This document shows, in pieces, positions 1 through 11,730 of a stretch of 64,000 bases of DNA (positions are counted from its first letter, which is position 1; each line of letters opens with the position of its first letter). Position numbers and translations under genes: made by a program. Origin of the DNA: Cordia subcordata (lineage: Eukaryota; Streptophyta; Magnoliopsida; Boraginales; Cordiaceae); assembly GCA_028554755.1 (NCBI GenBank), contig JAPTOF010000024.1:6463001-6527000 (forward strand). The letters run 5' to 3'. The notes under the pieces were generated by a model. It did no database searches, was not told the DNA's origin, and worked only from the letters and a program-made list of their open reading frames with translations.

Positions 1-115
1 AAGCAGTATTTAAAATTCCATATATTAGATATCATGAAAAATTGAGAATTACAAATACAGAAAGTTGATAACAGAGGAAAAAATTAAAAGATAAAATATT
101 AAACACATAACCTAC

Positions 116-3100
116 TTGCAAATCTTCCATATCCAACTCAGTCAGGCGATGCAGACGTTTAACCTTTTTTCCGTCTTCACTAACAATCTAGAGAAGAGAA
201 AGAATAAAGGAGATGAACAAATTAATCAGACCACAAGAGGGGGGAAAGAGATCATCCTTTATATTTGTTATAATTTTCTCAAGAAAGTACTCACAAGCTT
301 TTCAGATCTCCTCAGAATATCAGCTAGCTGGGAATTACTATTGATGAGAGCTTTGATCTTCTTAAACGATGCAACCACAGATATTGGTACTACATGTCAG
401 GAAATGGGAAGGTTAGCCACAAAAGCTTATGTAAAAATAATAATAATATACTGTTATTAGCAACCGTCCAACAAACCCAATTTCGAGCACAAAGGAAGTG
501 AAATTTCTTATATCTGAAATAGAGTCGCATTAATAACCCAAAAATCCCTTCAAATATAAACCTTCATTTAGTGTGTCAAGAAAAATTTTCTGCAAAAAGA
601 ATATAAGCTTATTCCAACTAAGAGGAAAAGGGGAAAATGCCGCCTGGTGGATAAGGTTTGGTTGGTATTCTGACTGTTATTTTTCTTACAAAGCAAAGTT
701 GTAGAAGAGCTCACTTCAATATCACAAATGAAAACACTTTTGCAAAACACAAAGCAAGAAAGTAAAAACAGTGAAAATGCCAATTCATTTGAGACATCTT
801 GACAGACAGAGCAATCAACTCACACAAAATAAGAAACTAGCGCCTAAATGGATAACAATAGCACAATAGAAACCCATGGCAAACAGCTTCCCGTTTCTGA
901 ATTTAATGCGAGGCCTATCATCACTTATTAAAGCTTGTATCTTCTATAAAAAGACCAAGACAAAACAGATTATCTTGAAGGCAATCAAAAATTTTTAAAA
1001 AGCTTCACGACTATAGTTTGCAAATATTGTCTATGATGAGCTTTCCATCACAAGGGCGAATCATGCATACTCTCCAAATAGGATTGGCCTACAAGGTTCA
1101 TATCTACCACTCTTACTATAGACCGCTTACCTAGCCAAAACTTAGATCTGGCTCTACACAAATTTTTCCAGTTCACCTCGACATTAACTGCTTCATAAAA
1201 ACTGACTAAGACCAATATCGAGGATTTCTTCTATAAAATGCATTAATCAAACTGGAAAAGCCAATAAATGGAGGTCACAATATGAGTCTTATCAAGCAAA
1301 GAAAAGCATGTCACAGTCTGGGTTCAGAGATGGCCAATTGGTTGAAAAACTAATTAAAATAGAGGCTAATATGGCAAACAATTGAAGCACCAACTTTGTC
1401 AAGAACTGAAGTAGGAAGAGCATACCATTTCCTTCGGGATCTTTGTTCATAAACCGTATTAAATGATCAGTAGTAGCCAAGTTTAAATCACTGAAATAAT
1501 ACTCCACCTGAAAAGCACCCAAATTTAGAAAAGAGAATGCAAAGGATGGAGTAGCTATCCTAACAACCTTCCAAAGGCACAAGAGTAGGTGACAAGAAGT
1601 GGAAGGAACATATAAGAAATTAAGTGAGGCCCGAAGTTAGGTGATATGGTGATCATCCAAGTTATTTCAGAAGGTCAAAACATTATCTAGGTCAAACATT
1701 TAATTTCTAGGCCTGCAATGTAAACCTAAGGAAGAAGAAAACAATAAAGATCAGACTTCCAGATTCAGATATGAAAATGCCACCTAGATTAGTAATAGAT
1801 AAATTACTTATGAAAGAAGCATGCACTAGTCGCAACTCAGGTAGCACTTCAAATAAACCAATAATAACTTATCTGAACACCTCTTAACCTAAGTCCAACA
1901 TGTTCAAAAGATGTTGGCAGCAATGTGCGCTATATTAGAAAGACCGCAACGGAAACACATGGTAAAGGAAATTGTGGGAAAACCAATTAAGGACAACATG
2001 AAAGAGAACCCTGTGAGATGGTTTGCACATGTCAGGACTCAGGAGGCGAACTTGGGAAGAGACAGAGAAAGACCAAGAGGATTTGGATGAAGACAATCAA
2101 ATAAAATCTTATGACCATAAAACTAACAAAGGAGACAGCCTGGAACAGGAACAAGTAGCATGTCAGAATGCATATATATAATTGAAGCCTATAAAGTAGT
2201 ATAAGACTTGTTTTAGTTTGGTTTCTCACCATCATTAGCATTCCAGAATACAATGATGTAGAAGACCAATTAAAAACAGATATAAGCGAGGGAGTAAAAG
2301 CATTCCTCTTGGTGAAAGTGCATTTCCCATGGAGCCAGCATTGAAGGATAGGTACCAACTCGCTTAAGCCAATTATTTTGCTTCTTTGTAACATTAGTTG
2401 CGGAATTATTAATCTTTAATTTTCCACTACTAACTTAAATCTATATATTATATGAAAGATAACACATACCTATGGTCAATGCCACATGTCTGGCTCTTGT
2501 CAATTTTTTCCCTCTAAAAATATAATGATTTTTATGTCTTTTCAATCATTTCTTTCCTGTTTGCACTTAAGTCCCTTATACTATAATCTACATAAAAAGA
2601 ATAACAAAAATATTGAAAACTTACTAATAGTTAAAATTTTACAAAACATATTTATATTTTATTCTTTCGTAGACTTTAAAATCTATATGTCCATATTTAC
2701 TTACTATTTAGAGTAGAATTCATGTTTATCCTCCAACGTCATATGTACTAATGCTCTGTTTGTTATAGTCGTATTTTAAGATACTTATACTATTAAAATA
2801 ATGGTACATCTTATAAGATTTAAGAAATTTTATCATGTATCCTATGAAAATTCAAAACAAAATCATACTTTTTATCTTATAAAAAATAAGCAATCCATCC
2901 TATCTTATTTTTTACAATTACAGAATGTATGGTATACGTGATAAGATATTTTAAATCTTATAAAATATCTCCAAATTACAATAGAATAAGCATCTTAAAA
3001 TAAGGTCACTCCAAAAACACTATAATTCTATCAATTTTTTAACCAAAAAAATAGGTTACACTCTAATACGTATATTATTGATCTTCTACTCTTTTCTTTT

Positions 3101-3878
3101 TCTAGATCAAATCCTTTTCTAATTTCACTTTTTCATTTTAAATTTCAATTACTACAAACAAACAAATTTTACACACATATATATATTTCATTGTCACAGT
3201 AAAAATTAAGCATTAATAATAAACAAAGACATTAAAAGTAATTACTTATATATGAAAATTTTAGTAAAATAAATGTCGGGTGGAGTCATAAATGATTACC
3301 TGATTGAGAATTTTCTGAGAAACTTCATCCGTAACCCCATGTTTCGACGCGGCCCCACCACCAATGCCCTGATCGGAATCCACCGCTGTCATTGCCGGGA
3401 TGGGAGCAACTACGGCGGGAACGAACTCCGGTTGCTGATTAGCAGCAACATACCCTGCATAGTACTGCCTGTTATAGTGAACCGGCACGTGATATGCTCC
3501 GGCAGCGAAGTGCCCCTGCACCGGCAAGTGCGCGAACAGCGTGGGCCCGGCCGGCCTCGTCGAGGTTTGGTACACGTGAGGAAGCGCCGGAGGAGCCGAA
3601 CCGGGGGCGATTGAGGGAGGTGACGTCACGGGCAAGGGCGAGGGCGACGACGCTACAGCCAAAGAAGAAGAAGAAGAAGAAGCGTTGCCGCTTCTGGGAA
3701 TGAACTCGGGGGCCTTGGCGTTGAGCTTCCTGGACGACAAGCTCTTGGTAATCGGCGGTGGAGCAGGATCTGAGGTCGGAGACGATGAGGATGAGGCTGA
3801 CGTGGACTCCAGCGGACGGTCCTGATCGAGCGATGGAGAAGCCGTTAGGGTTTCAGCCAAGTCTTCATCGGTCGCCAT
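116..3878 (-). CDS. LARP6: La-related protein 6-like gene, 5' part (exons 1-4), runs off the left edge
   Basis: Four coding exons read on the minus strand: 3878-3300, 1507-1426, 389-295 and 187-116. All joints are GT-AG and in phase (0, 1, 0, 0). Exon 1 gives 193 residues rich in Ser, Pro and Ala, with a PAM2-like motif at about 52-61 (LNAKAPEFIP, the poly(A)-binding-protein contact known in plant LARP6b/c) and a second PEFVP at 150-154. Exons 2-4 read through a La motif: VEYYFSDLNLATTDHL, FMNKDPEG, VPISVVASFKKIKAL, IVSEDGKKVKRL. LARP6 proteins bind mRNA through the La motif plus an adjacent RRM; the RRM and C-terminus would lie left of base 116, which starts with a donor (gtagg). The ATG at 3878 is the first in frame and opens MATDEDLAE. 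A TCT repeat in exon 1 encodes six serines. The family is clear; assignment to LARP6 rather than another LARP rests on La-motif wording and the PAM2 motif. No stop or frameshift is visible. Confidence 0.88.
2753..3020. mobile_element. Candidate MITE in LARP6 intron 1
   Basis: An AT-rich block of about 270 bases with imperfect inverted ends. The segment at 2772-2788 (TATTTTAAGATACTTAT) matches the reverse complement of 2986-3002 at all but one base, and the outer arms (gctctgtttg / ccaaaaacac) pair partly. It has no coding capacity. The size and structure suit a small non-autonomous DNA transposon in an intron. I could not fix a target-site duplication, so the limits are approximate. Confidence 0.4.
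3661..3683 (-). repeat. (TCT)n trinucleotide run coding poly-serine in LARP6 exon 1
   Basis: A GAA/TCT run in frame on the minus strand encodes six consecutive serines at residues 67-72. It is a simple repeat likely to vary in length between individuals without breaking the frame. Confidence 0.7.
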
Positions 3879-3944
3879 AGTCGAAAGTTTGATTAAACTT
3901 GGTTGCTTAAGAAGAAGACTTTAGTCAATCTATTTATTTATTTA

Positions 3945-3957
3945 TTTTTTTTATACC
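3945..3957 (-). promoter_or_regulatory. Candidate TATA box for the LARP6-like gene
   Basis: On the minus strand the sequence reads gggtataaaaaaaa, about 70 bases before the ATG at 3878. A start site some 30 bases downstream would leave a 5' UTR of about 40 bases. The region is AT-rich, so chance is possible. Confidence 0.4.
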
Positions 3958-4776
3958 CTACTATTTAATATAATAATTAAAGCAAGACTAATTTCTTATC
4001 TTGTTCTTTTTCTTTTTTTTTATTTTTCCTTTTGCGATAAAGAAATATCGGCAACGAGGTTTATGGCAAAATAGTTGGAGCTGGTGGTGGTGTTGGTGTT
4101 GCAGCTGGTGATCTACTTTCTAACGACTGATAGCAGATAAAACGAAGGGTTCGGGTGTGAGCGGCTGCTTTTTATATATAGATGGTACGTCTAGTGTCCG
4201 CATCAATAGTGAGAAAATGAATCCCAAAAAAATGGTGAGAAAATGAGTTGATTGACCCTTTTCTAGTCTACGGGTTTTGAAACCCACACCCCCCCCCCTC
4301 CCCCCACAAAACAAAAAACCCAAAAAAAAAAAAAAAAACCTTTTCTAATCTAGAGAAAAAATTCAAAATCTCATTTCTTATTTTAATCATAAAACTAATC
4401 TAACACCCGTCTATCGCTTGCGATTGGTTGAAGACAATCAAATAAGATCAATTAAATTAGAATAAAAATCAATTTAATTAACCAAAATAACTTGTTCTTT
4501 AATGTGACATAAATTTAGACTTACATGTGACAATTATTTTTATACAATATTAACATAAACTAAAGAACTCTTTGTCTTTTGATCAATGATAAAACATAGC
4601 GTTATTTGTTCAATTACTTTTTATTTTTATCACCATATTTCAATTTATGTACTTTTTTAATATAATTGAAAGAAAAGTTAATCATCCAAATAAAACTGAA
4701 CCTATTTCTTGGGTGGAAAAGAGTTAAAAATGAAAAAGAAAAGGAAATGAGAAGTTGGAATGCCGATTTCATTCTA
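3958..4776. other. Intergenic DNA upstream of the LARP6-like gene
   Basis: No coding region is supported. It contains a low-complexity C-then-A tract at 4284-4338 and AT-rich spacer. The short open frames here are not protein-like. Part of the gene's promoter should lie in the first few hundred bases. Confidence 0.5.
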
Positions 4777-5004
4777 AGTCATTCCTCCATACCAACGTAA
4801 TTAAGAGTCCTGTCAAGAGCTTCAAAACAAAACCGTTAGACCACAGGTGCTTCATCCCATATAATGGCATTTGCTTTTTGCAATAGCTCTTCAATTAGGC
4901 TACATTGCTTTATGTTACTGAATCTTCATTAATGAAATTGCAAAAAGTGAATGAGCTGTCCTTCCTCTTCTAGGTACTAATAGTAAAGTTATTCCACTTG
5001 AAGT
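4777..5004 (-). pseudogene. Helitron helicase fragment (Walker B part), decayed
   Basis: Minus-strand translation, with one frameshift and one stop, gives TSSGITLLLVP, RRGRTAHSLF, NIKQCSLIEELLQKANAI, IIWDEAP and RFCFEALDRTL. These match in order the central helicase of plant Helitrons (ASSGIA..LLL, GGRTAHSRF, LIIWDEAP, YCFEALDRTLRD). WDEAP is the Walker B box. The helicase drives rolling-circle transposition in intact elements; this copy cannot be functional. No rep domain is present. It stops abruptly at 5004/5005, where an LTR-like end (TGTTGG) begins. It may be the missing continuation of the fragment at 24,745-25,560, which is on the same strand. Confidence 0.8.
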
Positions 5005-5815
5005 TGTTGGATTTAGATGTTATTCCTATAGCTAGTCATTATTCTTGATTTTTAGAGAGTACATATTAACAACAACGAAAGCGGAAACATAGCATAAACA
5101 AAATTTATTATACACATAAGCATCACAATCAAATGAAATACAAGAGTAAAGTTAAAACCCATTACCCTTGTAGCGTGACCTAGATGCAAAAATGGCTTCT
5201 TTGTGCAATACCTGTCTCATATTAGCCTCCTAATGGTCTTTCCCACTATTTCCAAATTTATATTGCTATGATACACTTTGCTATATAGTGGACAACCAAT
5301 ATTTATGGCTAAATAGAGGTTATGGGATTTAATGTGTGTTCTTGGTACTAGTGTGTGAAATTTCCTACTCACACCTACCAGGAAAATATCTTTCTTGTAT
5401 TGCTTATGCCTATCTTGTACCATGTATAATACAAGATAACCCTAATAAGGATAAAATTCCTAAAATATTATGTTTTACCATAATACCCTTCCTTAGTCCT
5501 TCTAGAAATAGAATATTCCCTAAGGATAAGGTTATCCTAAATATTCCACCTCACACACTAAATATCTTTAATGTGGGACCCACTTATCCAATTAAGATAT
5601 CCATGAGTTATATTCAGAAGACTTGGATAATTAAATCTCTTCTTAATTCTAAACTCAAATCTTAATTAAGCAATCCACATAATTAATTCACCTCAATTAA
5701 TAAGCGACCCACAAGCTAAATAACCAATATACCTCTAAAGGGTAATATTACTAGTATTAGATTTCTAGTGATCAAGTGTGATCCTACAAAGAACCAAATA
5801 ATCTCTTCTAAAGCT
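5005..5815 (-). repeat. Probable Copia-type LTR (solo or truncated), limits uncertain
   Basis: The segment begins TGTTGG at 5005, directly against the Helitron helicase fragment. On the minus strand it ends ...aatccaaca, a normal LTR terminus, preceded by a stretch reading ttccgctttcgttgtt that resembles Copia R-U5 regions. It is AT-rich and non-coding. The upper limit is unclear (a possible edge is near 5677) and no target duplication was confirmed; the five bases before it are gaagt. Confidence 0.4.
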
Positions 5816-6461
5816 TGTTTCGGTGGATATAACCTGCAAAATAGATAAAATTAGGCACTAGTGTGGTACCAGCCGAAGAGCCTCCGATGCCTAAGTCAGT
5901 TTTTCCCTTTAGAGTAAATGTAAGAAAGTGAGTGAATGAGGATGAATCAATTACCTATTTTGGAACCAAGAGAACCTATTTATAGTTTGGGGGGAGGGAC
6001 ACATGTCACCTTATCTTGTTCGTACAATTAGTCATTGGACCATGTGGGCCTGATCGGGAAGTGTTCATGGACAAACAATTAAGCCTATCCTAGGAAGACC
6101 TTATCGAAGGAATCCCAATAAGGTCGAGGCCTCTGCCTGATCTTGTATCATTAGTCCCCATTTAGGGTTTTGCCATATCAGGACGTCGCCAAATGCATCC
6201 CGATCATTAGATCTCTTGCTAGGCATTTTCTGGGCTTTTGGCATGTGACAGAGAGTTACCTGGTTTACCCGCGTGGGCGTGAATTGCACAAACTAACGTG
6301 CCTATCTGCAATTATGGCTCTTGCTTAGAAATGTGTGACAGAATTGTCTCCTTAGACGCAACCTTTTGCCTAACCAGTGTTTTGGACTTTTTTTTTTTGG
6401 ACTTAAAATCGTATTCTGAGAGTGTAAATGCCTATTTCACTTTTTGAGTTTCATTTTACAC
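5816..6461 (-). repeat. Probable 3' LTR of the Tat-like element
   Basis: On the minus strand the low-coordinate end reads gacttaggcatcggaggctc then gcaggttatatcca. A 'cttaggcatcggagg' block followed by a pyrimidine-rich end is usual for U5 of Tat elements. The other end reads TGTAAAATG at 6460, directly against the solo LTR. The position fits the 3' end of the minus-strand element. The second LTR is not in the window, so the ends are inferred. Confidence 0.5.
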
Positions 6462-8427
6462 TGATATCTCTATTTGGGAACACAAGCCTAAATAGCTTGC
6501 AAGCACATGGGTCGTGTGTAGTACAATGTGTACAAATGCGGGGTCAAATCCACGAGGAGGCCAAATGAGAATGGTGTCCTAAGCTAAGCGTGCCCTAAGA
6601 AGCTATGTGTTGGGACCTAACCTGCAATGTTTTTGGGAGATTTTTGGTCGAAAGGGAGCTCGAGAAAGGTAAACCTAAACTAACAACAAGAAAATAAAAG
6701 GTGGTATGTGGAAAACAAGGCAATTAAGCGATCTAAGGGGATTCAAACATTAGAATTTAGGGACTAGGGTGATTATTACTTCTCGTTAGGGTTGCTTGAT
6801 GGATTATAATTGGTCGCTCTTGTCTAGACTTCTAATTAACCTCTTAATTAATACCCTAAGCCTTAGTGCGAGTCCATCCCTAAGTAACAACTCCTAGAGC
6901 TATGACATGGTCTTTATGACTTAGGAATTGGGGCTAGCTAGTTAGGCTTCTAAGTGATTTAGAATGATCTAGCTCTAGCGTTTAGTCCACTAATTAGTTC
7001 TTTAATCTATCCCTAGACTTGGTGAGGGTCTGTCCCTAAGCGTCATCTACTTAGAGTCACGGCGTAGTCCTTATGACTTAGGGCCTTAGGGTTGACTAAC
7101 TAGCTTCCTAAATAAACTAAGGTTGACTAAACCTACTTGGACACTTATTGACTGGATTTAAAGCCAATAGGGACTCGACCTAGGCTAGCCATTAGTTATG
7201 CACCATCGAGCTTCATTACAATAGCAGAAATTAATGTTTAAGCGCAAAGCATACACATCTAGGGTATGGCGTTCGAGAATATACCAATCTATTCTACTAC
7301 TAAGCATATAGACATACTTAGAGGACACCGATTTAAGCTATAGCACCTGACATGTAAGAAATATAAGCTATTTATACTATTAAATATGCACATACACACA
7401 TACACATGTATGCAAGCATATCCACTTCATTTAATCACCATACAAACACATAGACATGCTAATACAATGAAATAGAAATGGTTAATAGCATAAGAGACTT
7501 CAATATATATATGCAACCTCATTGAGACATTTCTACAAACATATAGACATGTACGTAAAAATAGCCTTTGAAACCCTAAGCATAAAGCATATATACATAA
7601 ATCCATTAAGTATCCACTATAATAGAGTAATAATCAATCCATTATACAAGCAATAAACACCCCACATAGCTCTAATCATACATAAATTAATTTAGGATAA
7701 AGAGATATATCCTTTTATCCATAGGCATGACTTAGAATCCAAGAGCTTAAGCCCCAATCCTTGTGTTTGATCCTCTTGTATGCTTGATTCCAAGGTGTTT
7801 TGTGTGTGGAAGTATGTGCGGGAGGTGGGTGAGGGTTAGGATTAGGGTTTGAGAGATGGGTGAAAGAGTTAAGGTGTTAGATTTCAAAAATAAGCTCAAA
7901 AAGGCCTTAAGTAGCCTTTTCCTGCTACAAAAGTCGGTCATTAGGTTAGGCTCTCGGCCTTCAAATGAAATGAATCCGACCAAAATTGAGGACCATTCTG
8001 GTCTAGATCAGAAGCAAAGTCAGAGGCAGGGCCAGTTAACCAGCCTTAGGCTGGGGTGTCATCGACCTAGACCAGAAAACTCCCTTTCTTTGCTCCTTTC
8101 GTGCCCGATCTTCCCAGATTGCTTTGTTTTTCGCTGGCGACCTCTAAACGCAATCTTCTCGAATTCTTCATGTCTAAAACGCCCTTGGCTTTGCTTCAAC
8201 ATCAAATCATCATCCATTTAAGCTCTGAGCATTGCTCCAAATCTCACATAAGAGCACATAAAATAAGCACTTAGTGTAGTATTTTCTCTATAAGCTCTAT
8301 ATATATTTCTATCCTAGTATGCATAAATATGATACAAATACTATACTAAGACTATCTAATAAGCCCAAAACACCTTTAAATGAGTATAGAAAGGTAATGC
8401 ATAAACACACACAAAACCAACACATCA
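6462..8427 (-). repeat. Solo LTR of family A, inverted
   Basis: Starts tgatatct and ends cacatca. Throughout it is the reverse complement of the type A LTRs at 11,844-13,900 and 17,384-19,401, including the 'ctttaaatccagcc' motifs and the shared 'taaggaccacgcc...gacggac' block. No internal sequence is attached at either end, so it is a solo LTR or a rearranged copy. Flanks are tacac and catac, so no clean 5-base duplication is seen. It separates the Tat 3' LTR from the Tat accessory ORF. Confidence 0.85.
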
Positions 8428-8666
8428 CATACCTTTCTGTTCTTCTTTATTACTTAGTAAAACTCTTTCTTTGCTTTCCTGTGCTTTAGTCCTTCATCTT
8501 ACTTCTCTGACAGTTGCTTATCGCCACTACCAAGGATATCTCTGATATCTTCTCTGTTTCGCTTGTCTCCTCTATTTCAAAGCTTCCTTCATCTCTTTCT
8601 TTCACAGGTATGCTTCATTCTATATCTTTCTTTTTCACTTGCTTACTTTTCTTGTTCAATTGATTC

Positions 8667-10090
8667 TTGCGTACCTATTCTTTCTTCCTTGTATCTTCAT
8701 TCCCTTTTACGTGTTTAAAGTCCAAATCCCTTAGTCTGTCTAGAAATAATGGAAAGGCCCTATTACTATCCATGTCCATTCCCAACAACCATAAGGTTAG
8801 GGTTTCTCTAGGGTTTCTGGATATTTTTGACAATTTAGGGACTTTTGGTACTTCTGCCCATATTAGCCCCATTACCTTCGAGAAGGCTTTGGCTCTGAGT
8901 TTTGGTGAGGATTTTGTCCTTGATTCATCTAGTGAGAGGCTCTTTCCAACTATTCCTATGTCTGCCATGGATTTTGATCATATCATCGTGCCTGGGAAGG
9001 TAATTAAGAACTTAAAAACTTCTTCTCCTAAGGGTCGAGTCATTGAAGCGGGCGAAATGGCCCAGATTGGTGAGCCTACCGATTTTTTTACTAGGCGAGG
9101 ATCGCCAATCAGAAGGGAAAGAAGCCTTAGCATCCGATCATGAAGACGCTGATAATGGTGCCAGGGTCCCTACTAGGGACAAGGACTTAGAGGATGCGGA
9201 CATTGAGAATGTCCTAATGGTGGAAGGCCCCATGACAGTAGGGCTTATGCCCCTTTCAACATTTTAGTAAAGGAACTGATGCCGAACCCTAGTATTTTGG
9301 ATAACATAACACTTTGTCACGGAGTTCCCGAGGATTACTTGTCAGGTGCCCAATCTTGGAGAGTATGCTTGCATTAGGGAAAAGGTAAGATTGCGTTTTA
9401 TGAAGACTTCTTCACTAAGGCCTAAGGTTGTTGATTTCTGAGTTCATTCAAGACTATCTTAACCACTACGGGCTTTTTCCCAGCCAACTATGCCCGAATG
9501 GCCGGGCTACTTTTATCAGATGGTATTCGTATATGAGGGTGAATAGGATCAAAACCTTTGTGAACCTTTTTCGTTATATGTTTTGATTGGCCCAGGACAG
9601 GGGAAAAAGCTGATATTACATCGTGGCTCCGAACCAACAGGTAGTTTTACAAAGGAACCCATCTTCATAAGTTGTCCCAATCCTGGACAGCATGCTTGCA
9701 TTGGGGAAAGGGTAAGATTGCATTTTATGAAGATTTCTTCACCAAGGCCTAAGGTTGCCGATTTCTGATTTCATTCAAGACTATCTTAACCACTACGGGC
9801 TTTTTCCTAGCCAACTATGCCTGAATGGCCTAGCCACTTTTATCGGATGGTATTCGTATATGAGGGTGAATAGGATCAAACCTTTTGTGAACCTTTTTCG
9901 TTATACGTTTTGATTGGCTCAGGAAAGGGGAAAAAGCTGATATTACAACGTGGCTTTGAACCAACAGGTAGTTTTATAAAGGAACCTATCTTCATAAGTT
10001 GTCTCAGCCAATGGGGTGTTAATCTCGAGTGGACCCAATTGGATGTTACCTGTGGGATTGGGAAGAAGCTCCACCAAGTTCCTTAACTCA
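8667..10090 (+). pseudogene. Antisense accessory ORF of the Tat element, N-terminal part, decayed
   Basis: Plus-strand frames 8667-9143 and 9043-9267 plus broken frames to about 10,090 give KVRLRFMKTSSLRPKVVDF, FIQDYLNHYGLFPSQL, RMRVNRIKPFVNLFRY and GKKADITSW, joined over several frameshifts. This resembles the plant-specific 'transposon protein' found as an extra ORF in Tat-lineage retroelements; its function is unknown. It runs opposite to the surrounding pol, which fits a Retand-type antisense ORF. The leader at 8430-8660 is pyrimidine-rich with cacag/gtatg near 8610, possibly a splice boundary. A 327-base tandem duplication lies inside it. It is not functional. Confidence 0.6.
9351..10004 (+). 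repeat. 327-bp tandem duplication inside the accessory ORF
   Basis: Unit 1 is 9351-9677 and unit 2 is 9678-10,004. Both open caatc(t/c)tgga and end with cttcataagttgtc. The period, 327, equals 109 codons, so the duplication itself would have kept the frame. The units differ by scattered substitutions, so it is not recent. Confidence 0.9.
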
Positions 10091-10299
10091 CCTATAGAAA
10101 GAGAGGAAGAGAGATAACGCCCTAAAAGACATAGGAAGAGATTTGTTTTCCCACCTTCTAGGCCCCTGAAATGGTCAGGGCCTTTGGGTTATACCCTAAG
10201 TTTTAGTCATCACTAATTGCTTATGGTTGGAGTCTAATCCTTTAATGCTTTATTTGCTTTGACTGATCCGATAACTTAATCATTTTTCTTGCATGTTCA

Positions 10300-11730
10300 G
10301 GTATGATGGGTAGACGAAGAAGGCAACTCACTCTGTAGCAGGAACAGATGTAACACCAGCTTGTAGCACGTTATGAAGGTAACCAGGCTACTTAGGCACC
10401 TCACATGTAAGGCCAAGGAGACCGTTCTGGTTGGGCTACTCCCCAAGGTTAGCAAAGTGCTCCCGCTAGACGACTTGCTCAGGGCATAGTCATTCGAGAG
10501 GGTGGTTGCCTCCTTGCCCCAGCCCCAGTTAAGAATAAAGAAATAAGCGTTCAGTCGATGAGGCATTCGATGACTTGGAAGATAGCCAGCCCTTCTAACA
10601 CCACGAGGGAACCCTCCACGCTCTGACGGCGCAGAACCCTTGCATGCCATCGGGCACAAGGGGAGGTCACAATCTTCGACCCTTCTCTCTCATTGTTGAC
10701 TTCCACAGCCAATGCTTCTAGATCGAGATCATAGGAGATCTCGATGATCAACCTAGGGGTATGGGGTCGGAATATCTCTCCCCTGATTACCTCTGCTCAT
10801 ATCTCCGATCTCTTTTGTCTTTTACCTATCTTCTGCTTACCTACTTAACTTTTACCTTGTTCTTTTTTTTTTTTTGACTTGTCTCCTTTCTTGCTTTAGT
10901 TAGGAGATCTTTTATTGAAAGCCTTGGAGTTGATCAAGTCTTCAGGCCATACGGTAAATGAGCTGGCCAATCGCTCTCTGGATGTTACTGATGCAGTCGA
11001 AATAGAGAGCCTTTAAAAGGAGATTGAAAAATTAAAGACATCCAACTAAAACGTCTGAACGTGCCACCTCTTCGAGTTGCAGGACATAAGGACTTAGCAT
11101 GCTAAGGAGCCAAAGGAGAAGTAAGAGTTGAGAAGAAAAGATGGTCAGATCGGCTCACTGTCGAACTCCGTCAACAGCCAGCGGTCGACTCTCCAAAAGC
11201 TTCATGAAGAAAGGAAGAGCCTTCGACAAGATAGGGAAGATGCCACCCGCCGTATCGCCCAACTGGAAGGAGAGCTCGAAAATGCCAAGGAGTATGCCAT
11301 CACTGAGTACAAGGCCTCTTCAAGTATAGCTCTGAGCTATTCAAGCAAGTAGCAGTGTAATACAAGAGTAGTATAGAGGGCGAAATCTAGAGGGCCATGG
11401 AGCTATTACAGACGGATCCACCTGCTCCTCTGGAGTCTTTGGTTGAGGCTATACTTGACGAGTTGGTTCCTCTACCTGTATTCTCTGAAGCCCTTAATAC
11501 CAATGTTGGGGGATGAGAATGTTGTCCCTGATCCTCCAGCAAGGGCATCTAAACTCGCAATGGTGGAGGCTAAGGCTCATCTTGAAAAGGTACCCCTTGT
11601 GGACTTGATATGGTCATCGAAGAGAAGGAGATGCAGCAAGACATTGATGCTGGAAATGCTGAAGGTGCTGTGGTCGAGGGAGAAGTGGTGTAGGTTACTA
11701 ATGGTTTTGATGTTGCCTATGTAGCTTGAT
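10300..11730 (+). pseudogene. Antisense accessory ORF, C-terminal coiled-coil part, decayed
   Basis: After a spacer, plus-strand frames continue the same accessory protein type. At 11,128-11,352 the frame reads NSVNSQRSTLQKLHEERKSL, RQDREDATRRIAQLEGELEN and YAITEYKASSS, a charged heptad-like stretch that predicts a coiled coil. A coiled coil ending in 'A..EYKAS' is usual near the C-terminus of this Tat ORF. The frame 11,443-11,724 may hold the acidic tail. Stops lie throughout 10,300-11,100. The remnant ends shortly before the type A insertion at 11,844. Confidence 0.5.

Noticed and set aside
116..460. Plus-strand frame of 114 codons
   Set aside because: Antisense to LARP6 exons 3-4, which have correct splice sites and La-motif sequence.
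1292..1582. Minus-strand frame of 96 codons as a complete protein
   Set aside because: Only 1507-1426 is exon (La motif); the ends of the frame are intron read-through.
3273..3703. Open frames of 113 and 69 codons on the plus strand
   Set aside because: They are shadows of LARP6 exon 1 on the other strand; Arg/Pro-rich from its GC-rich codons and without homology.
4060..4130. Gly/Val-rich plus-strand peptide (GAGGGVGVAAGDLL)
   Set aside because: Too short, no start or splice context; probably a chance reading of a GGT/GTT repeat.
9351..10004. 327-bp repeat as satellite DNA
   Set aside because: Only two units, both inside the accessory ORF.
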